Assembly: GCA_038327685.1 (NCBI GenBank)
Contig: JBBQLH010000002.1
Span: 1-64,000, forward strand
Direction of reading: 5' to 3'
Origin: DASQFQ01 sp038327685
GTDB taxonomy: Bacteria; Actinomycetota; Thermoleophilia; Solirubrobacterales; Solirubrobacteraceae
DNA: 64,000 nucleotides
In this document: positions 49,789 to 58,301 of the stretch, piece by piece
How positions within the stretch are numbered: position 1 is the stretch's first letter
Layout of the letters: every line of letters starts with the position of its first letter
Position numbers and translations under genes: made by a program
The notes under the pieces: generated by a model
Told to the model about the DNA's origin: nothing
Seen by the model: only the letters and a program-made list of their open reading frames with translations
Database searches by the model: none

Positions 49789-51078
49789 ATGCCGAAGTGG
49801 CTGGTGCTATCGACGGTGGTGCTCCTCAATCTCGCCGCGACGGCGAGCGGAGCCGCCGCTCGCGATCGCGATCACGACCGGCTGCCAGATCGCTGGGAAC
49901 GGAAGCATCACCTGTCGGCCCACATTCCCAGCGCCAAGCGCGATCCCGACCGCGACGGCCTCACCAACCTCCGCGAGCTGCGGCTGCGCACGCATCCGCG
50001 GCGCGCCGACACCGATCGCGACCGTCTCCGCGACGGCGCCGAGGTCCGCCGCTACCGCACCAACCCGCGCAAGCGCGACACCGACCGCGACGGGCTGCTC
50101 GATGGCGCCGAGGTCCGCCGCTACCACACGAGCCCGCGCAAGCGGGACTCCGACGGCGACGGGTTCAGCGACGGACGCGAGGTCCGCGCGGGGACGAACC
50201 CGCGCGATCGCCGGAGTCACCCGTCCGGGCTTGCGACTTCCCTGCCTGCCGGCGGATCCCCGGATGTGACTCCCCCGCCCCCCGGCGGATTCCCGAACGC
50301 GGCGAGCACAGGCGTGCCGGCCGGGTGGACGCCCACGCAGACAAGGTCGACCGAGCTGACCGTGACGACGCCGGGCGCGGTCGTACAGGACATCCGCTTC
50401 ACGAACGGGGCGAGCATCGAGGTTCGGGCCGACAACGTGACGATCCGTCGCGTTGACATGCAGGGCGGCGCCATCACCAACCAGTACGGCAGCGCCCCGG
50501 AGGCCTGCGGCCACAACCTGCTCGTCGAGGACACCACTTTCGAGCAGATCCCCGGCCAGTTCGAGTCCTCCGACAGTCCGGTCATCGGCGAGGGCAGCTA
50601 TACGGCCCGCCGCATCGAGGTCGCCGCTCGCGGCGAAGGACCACGACTGTCGGACTGCGGCCCGGTCACCCTCGAGGACTCCTTCATCAGCATCCGCGGC
50701 GCGGACACGGACACGCCCGCGTGCGTTGCCGTCCACTCCGACGGCGTGCAGGCCGTCGCAGGCGTGGGCGCCACCGCCCGCAACAACACGATCATCATGG
50801 AGACCTACTGCGGCACGTCGGCCTGGTTCGTCGTGAACCCGGGCGTCAACGGGGGCCGCTATGACATCGACCGGTTGCTCGTGGCGGGCGGGGGCTACGT
50901 GTTCCGCCAACAGGTGCCGGGCTCGATCACCGGGCTCCGGATCGTCGACGACTCGTGGGTGTACGGGCCGCTGGATGAGATGGACTGCTCCGTCCTGGAC
51001 CCGTGGGACGCCAAGCTCGTGACGATCGACTCCAACTACCAGGTCACCAGCGTGGTACGCGACCAGCCCTGCACCTGA
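49789..51078 (+). CDS. Secreted protein with calcium-binding (TSP3-like) repeats and beta-helix-like domain
   Basis: The 429-residue product has a signal peptide (VVLLNLAATASGAAA). Five short Asp-rich repeats follow (DRDHDRLPD, DPDRDGLTN, DTDRDRLRD, DTDRDGLLD, DSDGDGFSD; about residues 26-140), like thrombospondin type 3 calcium-binding repeats. After a Pro/Gly linker comes a domain homologous to the 45.1-kb protein: VVQDIRFTNGASIEV, VTIRRVDMQGGAITNQYG and LLVAGGGYVFRQQVPGSITG. The repeats should rigidify with calcium outside the cell. A role in binding or trimming the local polymer is likely but unproven. Confidence 0.8.
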   Translation: MPKWLVLSTVVLLNLAATASGAAARDRDHDRLPDRWERKHHLSAHIPSAKRDPDRDGLTNLRELRLRTHPRRADTDRDRLRDGAEVRRYRTNPRKRDTDRDGLLDGAEVRRYHTSPRKRDSDGDGFSDGREVRAGTNPRDRRSHPSGLATSLPAGGSPDVTPPPPGGFPNAASTGVPAGWTPTQTRSTELTVTTPGAVVQDIRFTNGASIEVRADNVTIRRVDMQGGAITNQYGSAPEACGHNLLVEDTTFEQIPGQFESSDSPVIGEGSYTARRIEVAARGEGPRLSDCGPVTLEDSFISIRGADTDTPACVAVHSDGVQAVAGVGATARNNTIIMETYCGTSAWFVVNPGVNGGRYDIDRLLVAGGGYVFRQQVPGSITGLRIVDDSWVYGPLDEMDCSVLDPWDAKLVTIDSNYQVTSVVRDQPCT

Positions 51079-51194
51079 GGACGCCGGTCGGCCGTGCCCG
51101 GTCGGCCACGGCGAGGACACCGAAGTCATCGAGGAACCGGAAGAAGCGCTCGTGGCGGCCCGTTTGTTGATCAATCGGGCCGTCAAGGAGCTTC

Positions 51195-52511
51195 ATGAAA
51201 ATCAGCGTTATCGGGCTGGGCTACGTGGGCGCCGTTTCGGCGGGCTGCCTCGCGAGACGCGGCCATCAGGTCATCGGAGTGGACGTCAACTCGCGCAAGG
51301 TCGCGTCCGTCAACGACGGTCAGGCACCGGTCCTCGAGCCGGGCCTGCCTGAGGCAATCGCGGAGGCGGCCCGATCGGGTCGACTGCGGGCGACCGAGGA
51401 TGTGGCTGAGGCGATCCGGGCGACCGACGTCTCGCTCGTGTCCGTCGGTACGCCGTCCGGTTCCCATGGGTCGATCGACCTTGGTGCCCTCGAGCGTGTC
51501 TGTGCGGACATCGGGCAGGCTCTCCGAGCCACCGAGCAGCGGCATACGGTCGTGATCCGCAGCACCGTGCTCCCGGGCACGACGGAGGAGACGGTCATCC
51601 CCGCTCTCGAGCGAAGCTCGGGTCTTACGGCGGGTCGCGATTTCGGGGTTGCCATGAACCCCGAGTACCTGCGCGAGGGCAGCGGCGTTGCCGACTTCGA
51701 CAGTCCCGAGAAGACCGTCATCGGGGAGCTGGACACCGCGAGCGGCGACGCCGTCGCCGAGATGTACGGGGACTTCGCGGACCGGATCTTCCGCGTCCCG
51801 ATCCGCGTCGCCGAGGCCGCGAAGTACGTCGACAACGCGTTTCACGCGCTCAAGGTCGGCTTCGCCAACGAGGTCGGCGCGCTCAGCGTCGAGTTCGGCA
51901 TCGACTCGCACCAGCTGATGGAGATCTTCAAGGCGGACCGGAAGCTGAACATCAGCGAGGCTTACCTGACGCCCGGATTCTGCTTCGGCGGCTCGTGCCT
52001 GCCCAAGGACCTCCGCGCGCTGGTGCACCGGGCGAAGGGATCGCACGTCGACGTGCCGATCCTCGAGAGCGTCCTGCGGTCGAACGAGGCCCATTTCCGC
52101 CGGACGTACGACCTGCTGACGGCGAACGGACGCCGGCGGATCGGGCTGTTCGGCCTCGCCTTCAAGCCTGGCACCGACGAGCTCCGAGAGAGCCCCTTCG
52201 TCGAGCTGGCCGAGCGTCTCATCGGCAAGGGGTACGACCTCCGCATCTACGACCCCTCGATTCACCTGCCGAGCCTGACCGGCACCAACCGGGAGTACAT
52301 CGAAGAGCACCTGCCCCACCTCAAGGAGCTGCTGGCCGAGACCGCCGGAGCGGTGGTCGACCATGCCGAGACGTGCATCGTCGCATCTCGACACGCCGAT
52401 GTGGGCCGCGCGCTCGAACGCGCGAACGGCCGGATGATCATCGACCTCGTCCGGCTGCCCGACACCGCTGAGCTCGAACGGAAAGCCGAGTACCACGGTG
52501 TCGCCTGGTAG
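51195..52511 (+). CDS. UDP-glucose/GDP-mannose 6-dehydrogenase, closest to GDP-mannose type
   Basis: The 438-residue NAD enzyme oxidises a nucleotide sugar twice to its uronic acid. It has the Rossmann motif SVIGLGYVGAVSAGCLA, SVGTPS, STVLPGTTEE and the catalytic Cys in FCFGGSCLPKD (about residue 265). NPEYLREGSGVADFDSPEK and TVIGELD resemble the AlgD/GDP-mannose branch rather than UDP-glucose dehydrogenases, so mannuronate is the likely product; this is by eye only. AAGGAG precedes the ATG. It overlaps the next glycosyltransferase gene by 14 bp. Confidence 0.88.
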   Translation: MKISVIGLGYVGAVSAGCLARRGHQVIGVDVNSRKVASVNDGQAPVLEPGLPEAIAEAARSGRLRATEDVAEAIRATDVSLVSVGTPSGSHGSIDLGALERVCADIGQALRATEQRHTVVIRSTVLPGTTEETVIPALERSSGLTAGRDFGVAMNPEYLREGSGVADFDSPEKTVIGELDTASGDAVAEMYGDFADRIFRVPIRVAEAAKYVDNAFHALKVGFANEVGALSVEFGIDSHQLMEIFKADRKLNISEAYLTPGFCFGGSCLPKDLRALVHRAKGSHVDVPILESVLRSNEAHFRRTYDLLTANGRRRIGLFGLAFKPGTDELRESPFVELAERLIGKGYDLRIYDPSIHLPSLTGTNREYIEEHLPHLKELLAETAGAVVDHAETCIVASRHADVGRALERANGRMIIDLVRLPDTAELERKAEYHGVAW

Positions 52512-53739
52512 GGCGCTCATCCTCGTCGAGAATCTGTCGGTTCCGTTCGATCGGCGGGTGTGGCAGGAAAGCCGTGCGCTCCGCGAGGCCGGCTACGAGG
52601 TCTCGGTCGTGTGTCCCCAGGGAACCTCCCAGGACCGTGAGTCGTACGCGCTGATCGACGGGATCGAGATTCACCGCTACCCGCTATCCGCCGCGACGGG
52701 CGGGTGGACCGGGTACCTGCGCGAGTATCCAGCGGCACTCTGGCGTTCCTGGCGCCTGGCTCGCCGCCTTGGCCATTTCGACATCGTCCACATCTGCAAC
52801 CCGCCCGACCTGCTCTTCCTCGTCGCCCTGCCACTGAAGCTCCACGGGGCTCGTGTGATCTTCGACCAGCACGACCTGGGGCCTGAGCTCTACGTGTCGC
52901 GCTTCGGTCGCGGGAAGGACCTCCTGTATCGCGGCATGGTCGTGCTCGAGCGCCTGACGTATCAGGTGGCTGATGTCGTCATCGCCACCAACGGCAGCTA
53001 TCGGCGCGCCGCCATCGATCGAGGCCGCAAGGCACCCGAGCGCGTGTTCGTCGTCCGCAGCGCACCCGATCTGAGTCGCTTTGCCGGCGGCATCCCCAAT
53101 CCGGCGCTCAAGCAGGGCAAGGAGCACCTCCTGTGTTACCTGGGCGTCATGGGCCCCCAAGACGGCGTCGATTACGCGCTCAATTCGCTCGCCGCGCTGC
53201 GCGACATTCGGCCGGATGACTGGCACGCCGTCTTCGTGGGCTCGGGCGATTGCTTCGATGATATGCGCGCGCTCGCGAGCCGACTGGGACTGGACGGCCA
53301 TGTGACGTTCACGGGGCGAATCCCGGATGACGAGCTGCTCGCCTACTTCTCGACCGCAGACGTCGCGTTGTCGCCGGATCCCCGCAATCCGCTCAACGAC
53401 GTCTCGACCATGAACAAGGTCATCGAGTACATGGCCGTCGGCCTTCCGATCGTATCCTTCGAGCTTCGCGAGGCGCGGGTGTCGGCCGGCGACGCGGCCC
53501 GTTACGTCAAGTGCAACGACACCGATGCGTTCGCGGCCGCCACGTCTGCCCTCCTCGACGATCCCGCCGAGCGGCAGTGGCGAGGGCGGGTCGGGCAGGA
53601 TCGCGTCGCCGGCGCGCTCAGCTGGGACCACTCGAAGGTGCAGCTGCTGGCGAGCTACGCGGCGGCCATGGGCGCCGGCTCACCCGAGCCGTCGGCCGAG
53701 TTCCCCGATCGACACGAACCCCTTCCTGCGCTCCTCTAG
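52498..53739 (+). CDS. Glycosyltransferase family 4
   Basis: The 413-residue GT-B protein starts with a WbuB-like N-terminus (LILVENLSVPFDRRVWQES and VCPQG). It carries the donor-binding half with YLGVMGPQDGVDYALNSLA and a MNKVIEYMAVGLPIVSFE segment in place of the common E-x7-E loop. It probably adds a sugar to the repeat unit on the cytoplasmic face. GTG at 52498 lies inside the dehydrogenase gene, so the two are coupled. It is the last plus-strand gene before the IS remnant. Confidence 0.87.
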   Translation: MSPGRALILVENLSVPFDRRVWQESRALREAGYEVSVVCPQGTSQDRESYALIDGIEIHRYPLSAATGGWTGYLREYPAALWRSWRLARRLGHFDIVHICNPPDLLFLVALPLKLHGARVIFDQHDLGPELYVSRFGRGKDLLYRGMVVLERLTYQVADVVIATNGSYRRAAIDRGRKAPERVFVVRSAPDLSRFAGGIPNPALKQGKEHLLCYLGVMGPQDGVDYALNSLAALRDIRPDDWHAVFVGSGDCFDDMRALASRLGLDGHVTFTGRIPDDELLAYFSTADVALSPDPRNPLNDVSTMNKVIEYMAVGLPIVSFELREARVSAGDAARYVKCNDTDAFAAATSALLDDPAERQWRGRVGQDRVAGALSWDHSKVQLLASYAAAMGAGSPEPSAEFPDRHEPLPALL

Positions 53740-53869
53740 AAGGCCTGAACGGCGGGGATGTCGGTCGGCCTCGCGGGGAAGCGCGGCGACCTTGACGAGG
53801 CGACCGTTGAGTGCGTGACGGTGTCGGGGCCGGTCTCGCGCCTGAGCGAGCGGGTCGGCACCCAAGGCT

Positions 53870-53889
53870 CGGCGGGGCGGACCCCGCCG
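53870..53889. terminator. Terminator-like GC hairpin
   Basis: CGGCGGGG and CCCCGCCG pair around CGGA, about 130 bp after the GT4 stop and before the IS remnant. There is no T-tract, so termination is uncertain. The rest of 53740-53930 shows no recognisable gene. Confidence 0.35.
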
Positions 53890-53932
53890 CCGCCGGCGAG
53901 CTCTAGATGTAGTTCCTGACCACGTTGTTCAC

Positions 53933-54796
53933 GCTAACGCGCCGCTCGGCCCGAAGGGCAGGGCGACGATCGTGGGTCGCGTGGTCGAGCAGGAGTGGTC
54001 GCTCGCGGAGGCGGCCGAGGCCGCCGGAGTGAGCGAGCGCGGCTGCTCGAAGTGGGTCAGGTGGTACCGGGCCGAGTGCGAGCCCGGCTTGCACGATCGT
54101 TCCTCGGCGCCGAAGTCGATCGCGCATCGCACCCCCGACGAGCTCGTCGAAGCGATCGCCGCGCTGCGCAGGTTGCGGATGACCGGCGCGGAGATCGCGT
54201 TCTGTCTGACGATGGCGCTCTCGACCGTCTCCGCGGTCCTGACGCGGATCGGGCTGGGCAAGCTCTCGCGACTCGAGCCGCGTAGAGCCGCCGAACCGCT
54301 ACGAGCGCCGCCGCGCCGGCGAGCTGATCCACGTCGACGTCAAGAAGCTCGGCCGCATCCGCGTCACCGGTCACCGCGTCACCGGTCACCGCGCCAGCCA
54401 GAAGCGCACCCGAGTCAACGCCAAGCGCACCGGAGTCGCGGGCTGGGAGTCGTGCACGTCTGCGTCGACGACGCCACCCGCCTGGCCTACGTCGAAGTCC
54501 TCATCGACGAGAAGGCCACCACCGCGGTCGGCTCCCTGCGCCGCGCGAAAGCGTTCTACGCCTCCCACGGCATCACGTCGAGCGCGTGATGACCGACAAC
54601 GGATCGGCCTACCGCTCCACCATCCACGCCTTCGCCTGCCGCGCACTGGGCCTGCGCCACCTCCGCACCCGCCCCTACCGCCCGCTGGCTCTGGATCTAC
54701 AACCATCGCCCATCGCCGCCCCCACGGCTCACCAGCCACAAGACGCCGATCGCTCGCCTCAACGAGCTGAACAACCTCCCTGGGTCCCGCGCCTAG
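53933..54796 (+). pseudogene. Degenerate IS481-family transposase
   Basis: Translated pieces in different frames match one transposase. Frame one gives ANAPLGPKGRA, WSLAEAAEAAGVSERGCSKW and DRSSAPKSIAHRTPDE. After a shift near 54280 a second frame gives NRYERRRAGELIHVDVKKLG, the first gives VHVCVDDATRLAYVEVL again, then a third gives MTDNGSAYRSTIHAF and finally WLWIYNHRPSPPPRLTSHK. At least three frameshifts are present and the segment with the last catalytic Glu is missing, so it is dead. An apparent 15-bp tandem duplication (CGCGTCACCGGTCAC) lies inside. Its stop overlaps the convergent acyltransferase stop. Confidence 0.8.
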
Positions 54797-56034
54797 CCGG
54801 CTGCCCGCTCCGCCGTCGCAGGCTGAGGCGCGGGCACGACGGTCGCGCCTGACCTGTCCTCGGCCGGCACGACCGGCCGTCCGAGCCTGGGCCAGACGCG
54901 CAAGATCGGCAGCGTCCGAAGCGCGCTCACGCTACGGTGCCGCAGGAACGGCGCCTCGAACAGCAGATGGAAGCCGTAACAGAGGGCCAGGATCACGGGG
55001 AGGCCGAAGGCGAGCGTCAGCCCGAATGTGGCGAGCGGGGACAGGTCCAGGGGTTCGAACGCGTACTTGTCGAGAACGCCGATGATCGGGTCGTGGATCA
55101 GGTAGATGCTGTAGGAGAACAGGCCCAGCCACAGGGCGGGGCCTGAGGCGAGCACGCGGCGCGCGGGGACCATCCCGCCCGCGTGGATCAGCGCCAGCGC
55201 GCTCGCGACGCCCACACCGAAGAGGAGATCCATCCAGAAAAAGCGACCGACCACCCACTCCGAGCCCTGGATCACCGCCAGCAGGAGGAACGAACCGAAC
55301 GTCACCAGCGTCACGGCCGCGAGTGGACGACGCAGCCTCTGCGCGCGGTCGCCGCCCCCGAGCCAGACCGCGAGCGCGCCCAAGGCGAAGAGGGCCAGGA
55401 ACTGCGGCGTCAACCTGTCGAGCTTGTGAAGCGGCCCGCCGAGACCAGCGACCGCGTGGACCAGGAGCACCGAGCTCGTGGTGATCAGGACCGCGATGCC
55501 GAAGCTGGTCCGGCGCCCGAGCAGGAGAATGAGCGGGAACACGAAGTAGATCTGCCACTCGATGGCGATGGACCAGAACGCACCGTTGGGGGTCTCGCTC
55601 CCCACGACGTCCTGCAGCAGGAGACCGTGGACGGCAAGGGTCCTGCCGATCGCTCCCGGGCCGAGATCCGGCTGCAGGAGGACTGCGGTGACGAGGATGG
55701 ACAGGATCAGAGCGGCCCAGTAGGCGGGGAGAATTCGCCACGCTCGCCGCCGCAGGAATCGCCGTAGCCCGCCGGACAGCTTGCCCCGGTTGCGCATCGG
55801 GCCCAGGGCGAGCGAGAAGCCCGACACGACGATGAAGATGGCGACGGCCATGTGGCCATAGAGCAGCCACCCGAGCCACCATGGCCCGGTGTTGCGCGGG
55901 AAGCTCGGCCAGGTCGTCAGCCAGATGTGGTGAAGGACGACGAACATCGCCGCCGCTCCGCGAACGCCGTCCAGCCAGTTGACCCGGGCGGCGCCTCGAG
56001 CGGGGCCCGCTAGCGCTGCGCTTCGCGTGGCCAC
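54793..56034 (-). CDS. Acyltransferase 3 family membrane protein (O-acetylation of polysaccharide)
   Basis: The 413-residue protein has about ten helices and the acyltransferase-3 signatures: WLDGVRGAAAMFVVLHHIWL with the catalytic-site Arg and His at the N-terminus, YGHMAVAIFIVVSGFSL, FWSIAIEWQIYF and a late FSYSIYLIHDPI. Such enzymes transfer acetyl or other short acyl groups to sugars of surface polymers. The GTG start overlaps the Wzz-like gene by 25 bp. It is the last gene of the ligase-Wzz-acyltransferase operon. Confidence 0.9.
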   Translation of the reverse strand: MATRSAALAGPARGAARVNWLDGVRGAAAMFVVLHHIWLTTWPSFPRNTGPWWLGWLLYGHMAVAIFIVVSGFSLALGPMRNRGKLSGGLRRFLRRRAWRILPAYWAALILSILVTAVLLQPDLGPGAIGRTLAVHGLLLQDVVGSETPNGAFWSIAIEWQIYFVFPLILLLGRRTSFGIAVLITTSSVLLVHAVAGLGGPLHKLDRLTPQFLALFALGALAVWLGGGDRAQRLRRPLAAVTLVTFGSFLLLAVIQGSEWVVGRFFWMDLLFGVGVASALALIHAGGMVPARRVLASGPALWLGLFSYSIYLIHDPIIGVLDKYAFEPLDLSPLATFGLTLAFGLPVILALCYGFHLLFEAPFLRHRSVSALRTLPILRVWPRLGRPVVPAEDRSGATVVPAPQPATAERAAG

Positions 56035-56798
56035 TGCGGGGCGTCGGGGTCGGGATCCGGGAAGGACTCAAAGCTCCGACGCAGAGTCACCGGGGGTACG
56101 AACGCTCCTGTGTCGGCCCGATTCGCTTCATCGATGCGACCGTGTGCCCACTCCACCCGAAGGGCGCTCAGGGCGTCCAGAATCGACATGGCGACGAAGA
56201 GCAGGATCGTGCCCAGAACGAGCACCGCGACCAGCGAGCGGAGCTTGCCTGACGGCTTCAGCTTCGCGTCATGAGCAGGGACAACCGCTTCCGTCCTGAT
56301 CCGATAGCGCGTGTCGACCCCACGTACCCGCTGCATCTGGTCGAGCTCGTTGGTCATCGCCTCGCCGACCAGGTGCGCCGTATCGATGGCTGCGGCCGCA
56401 CTCGTGCCGGTGCCGGTGATCTGGACGATCGGCGAGCTGAAGCCGAACTCGGCGCTCGGTGCGGCCGTGAAGGTCGGGTCAGCCCCCTTCTTGGCGAGGC
56501 TGCGGCGATTTTCCTCGCTGCTCACCCTGCTCGTCAACACCTGCACCAGTACGGATTGATCCGAGAAACGCGTGTACGGGTTGTCGTCCCCCTTGATGCG
56601 GCCGAGCGCCGGGTTGCGCGCGATCTCCGCATCGGTCGGGGGCGGCGGCGGATTGACCAGGATGTACTTGGCGGACGCCTCGTAGGTCGGCGCCGAGACG
56701 GCGACCAGGTAGAACACGCCGGCAAGGACGCAGGCGAAGATCGGAAACGTGACGAGCTTGTACTTCCACAACTTTCTTGCGATCAGCAACAGACTCAT
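56010..56798 (-). CDS. Wzz-like polysaccharide chain-length/co-polymerase protein
   Basis: The 262-residue product has an N-terminal helix (LVTFPIFACVLAGVFYLVAV) followed by the typical TYEASAKYILVNPPPPP, an extracellular alpha/beta domain and a second helix (about residues 190-210) preceded by a Pro-containing segment. It lacks the fused tyrosine kinase seen in many actinobacterial homologues. The short cytoplasmic tail after the second helix is charged. It is coupled to the O-antigen-ligase-like gene by an ATGA overlap, which fits a role in setting chain length of the polymer. Confidence 0.82.
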   Translation of the reverse strand: MSLLLIARKLWKYKLVTFPIFACVLAGVFYLVAVSAPTYEASAKYILVNPPPPPTDAEIARNPALGRIKGDDNPYTRFSDQSVLVQVLTSRVSSEENRRSLAKKGADPTFTAAPSAEFGFSSPIVQITGTGTSAAAAIDTAHLVGEAMTNELDQMQRVRGVDTRYRIRTEAVVPAHDAKLKPSGKLRSLVAVLVLGTILLFVAMSILDALSALRVEWAHGRIDEANRADTGAFVPPVTLRRSFESFPDPDPDAPQWPREAQR

Positions 56799-58201
56799 GA
56801 TTGGGCCCTCCCTGGCCGGAACCTGGGTTGTGGGAATTCGATGCCCCGAGGTGCGAGAGCGGCGGTCGGGAACGTCGTCCGCCCGCGCTCTCGCTCGGCT
56901 GCGGCCAGGCGCCAGCAGGCACCGGCCAACCCGATCACCAACGCATAGACGTTGGCGAACATCGGAAAAGACAGGGAGTCGAAGGTCAGCGAGCACACGG
57001 GCGCGACAAATCCGGCGCCGGCCAGCGCGGCACACAGGATGCGGAGCTCCGGATTCGTGCTCCGCCTCCGCGCGACGAGCGCGACGAGCGCCGGAACGAG
57101 TAGGAAGACGATGAGCGCCAGGACTCCGACCAGGCCAAGCTCCACCACGGCGTCCAAGTACTGATTGTCGAAGATGTTCAGTTCATCGGTAGGAAGCCAG
57201 GTACCGGGGCCGTGGCCGAGCCATGGGGCGAGCTGCCAGACCTGCTCGGCCAGCGGATAGTCGTGGGTGCGATACAGGATCGATGAATCGCTGGAGGCCC
57301 CGGAGAAGAAACCCGTGAGGGTGCCGAGCAACCCGTGCGCCGACACGAATATCCCGGCCAGCGCAATCGGCAGGGCACCCAGAGCAGCCAAGCGCGGCAG
57401 CGGCGGCAGGAGCACGACGAGCACGGCGAGCGCCACGATGACCGAAAGGATCGCCGAGCGCGACACCGAGGTCGCGACGCCGAGGGTGATCAGCGTCAGC
57501 GGAGCCCATCGCCTGAACGGGCTCTTGGCCCGGTCATACAGCCCAAGACAGACCGCCAGGGGAATCAGCATTCCCGCTACGACACCGAGCTCGATGGCAC
57601 TGATGGCGGTGCCCGCAGAGCGGTTCAAGGATCCGCGGGCCACGATGGCGGGATTGTCGTGGTTCACGGTGAACCCGGGCAGCTCGCGCAGGTATTGGGC
57701 GAGGTCGAAGCCCATCCAGTACTGCAGCGCGGCGACGAGTCCGCAGAACGCGCCCCCCCAGCACAACACCCGCACCACCCGCATCGCGTCGTGCAGGGAG
57801 CGCAGCCACTCGGAGGCGACCAGCACGACCCCCGTGATCACCGCAAAGCGGATCAAGACGCGATCGGCGTTGGCGAGCGCCATCCCGGTCAGCCGACCGT
57901 GGTCCATGAAGATGTAGGACGCAAGCACGGAGACCCAGATCACGCAGAGCACGCCCTGGATCGGGCGCGAGTGGCGAGTTGGATCATGGGAACCGAGCAG
58001 GACGCTCGTGGCGAATACGCCGAACACGAACACGCCAACCAGCGAGGCGGGATATCCGGCCGCGCCGACCGGCTTGAACACGGTGTCCGACGGGATCACC
58101 ATCAACGCAAGCGCGAACAGCTGGAGCATCACGACGCCATTCGGGCGCGATGACCCCTCGTCGGCGGTTGTGCGGGGATGGGAGAGTGCGGCGGCGTTCA
58201 C
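56795..58201 (-). CDS. O-antigen ligase/polymerase-like membrane protein (Wzy/WaaL family)
   Basis: The 468-residue protein has about twelve helices and the family's large loop before TWLPTDELNIFDNQYLDAVVELG, with the conserved HGPGTW and H/D-rich segment. It either polymerises repeat units (Wzy) or joins the polymer to an anchor (ligase); the two cannot be told apart here, but its partnership with the Wzz-like gene favours polymerase. GTG at 58201 is the first start. It is divergent from the flippase gene with a 100-bp gap. Confidence 0.85.
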   Translation of the reverse strand: MNAAALSHPRTTADEGSSRPNGVVMLQLFALALMVIPSDTVFKPVGAAGYPASLVGVFVFGVFATSVLLGSHDPTRHSRPIQGVLCVIWVSVLASYIFMDHGRLTGMALANADRVLIRFAVITGVVLVASEWLRSLHDAMRVVRVLCWGGAFCGLVAALQYWMGFDLAQYLRELPGFTVNHDNPAIVARGSLNRSAGTAISAIELGVVAGMLIPLAVCLGLYDRAKSPFRRWAPLTLITLGVATSVSRSAILSVIVALAVLVVLLPPLPRLAALGALPIALAGIFVSAHGLLGTLTGFFSGASSDSSILYRTHDYPLAEQVWQLAPWLGHGPGTWLPTDELNIFDNQYLDAVVELGLVGVLALIVFLLVPALVALVARRRSTNPELRILCAALAGAGFVAPVCSLTFDSLSFPMFANVYALVIGLAGACWRLAAAERERGRTTFPTAALAPRGIEFPQPRFRPGRAQS

Positions 58202-58301
58202 TGAGCTCGCCTAACGAACGGCTCGCCGGCATCGAATCTTGTGCGCGAGGCAAAGCCATGTCTCTTGGAAGCGCAGGGCCCGCGCATCCGTTGAGAGTCG
58301 T

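Noticed and set aside
40161..51078. A full exosortase/PEP-CTERM sorting system
   Set aside because: No exosortase and no PEP-type or similar C-terminal sorting signal is visible; the secreted proteins end in ordinary polar residues.
54360..54400. Repeated CGCGTCACCGGTCAC as a regulatory repeat
   Set aside because: It lies inside the dead transposase and reads as an in-frame duplication, so it is more likely part of its decay.
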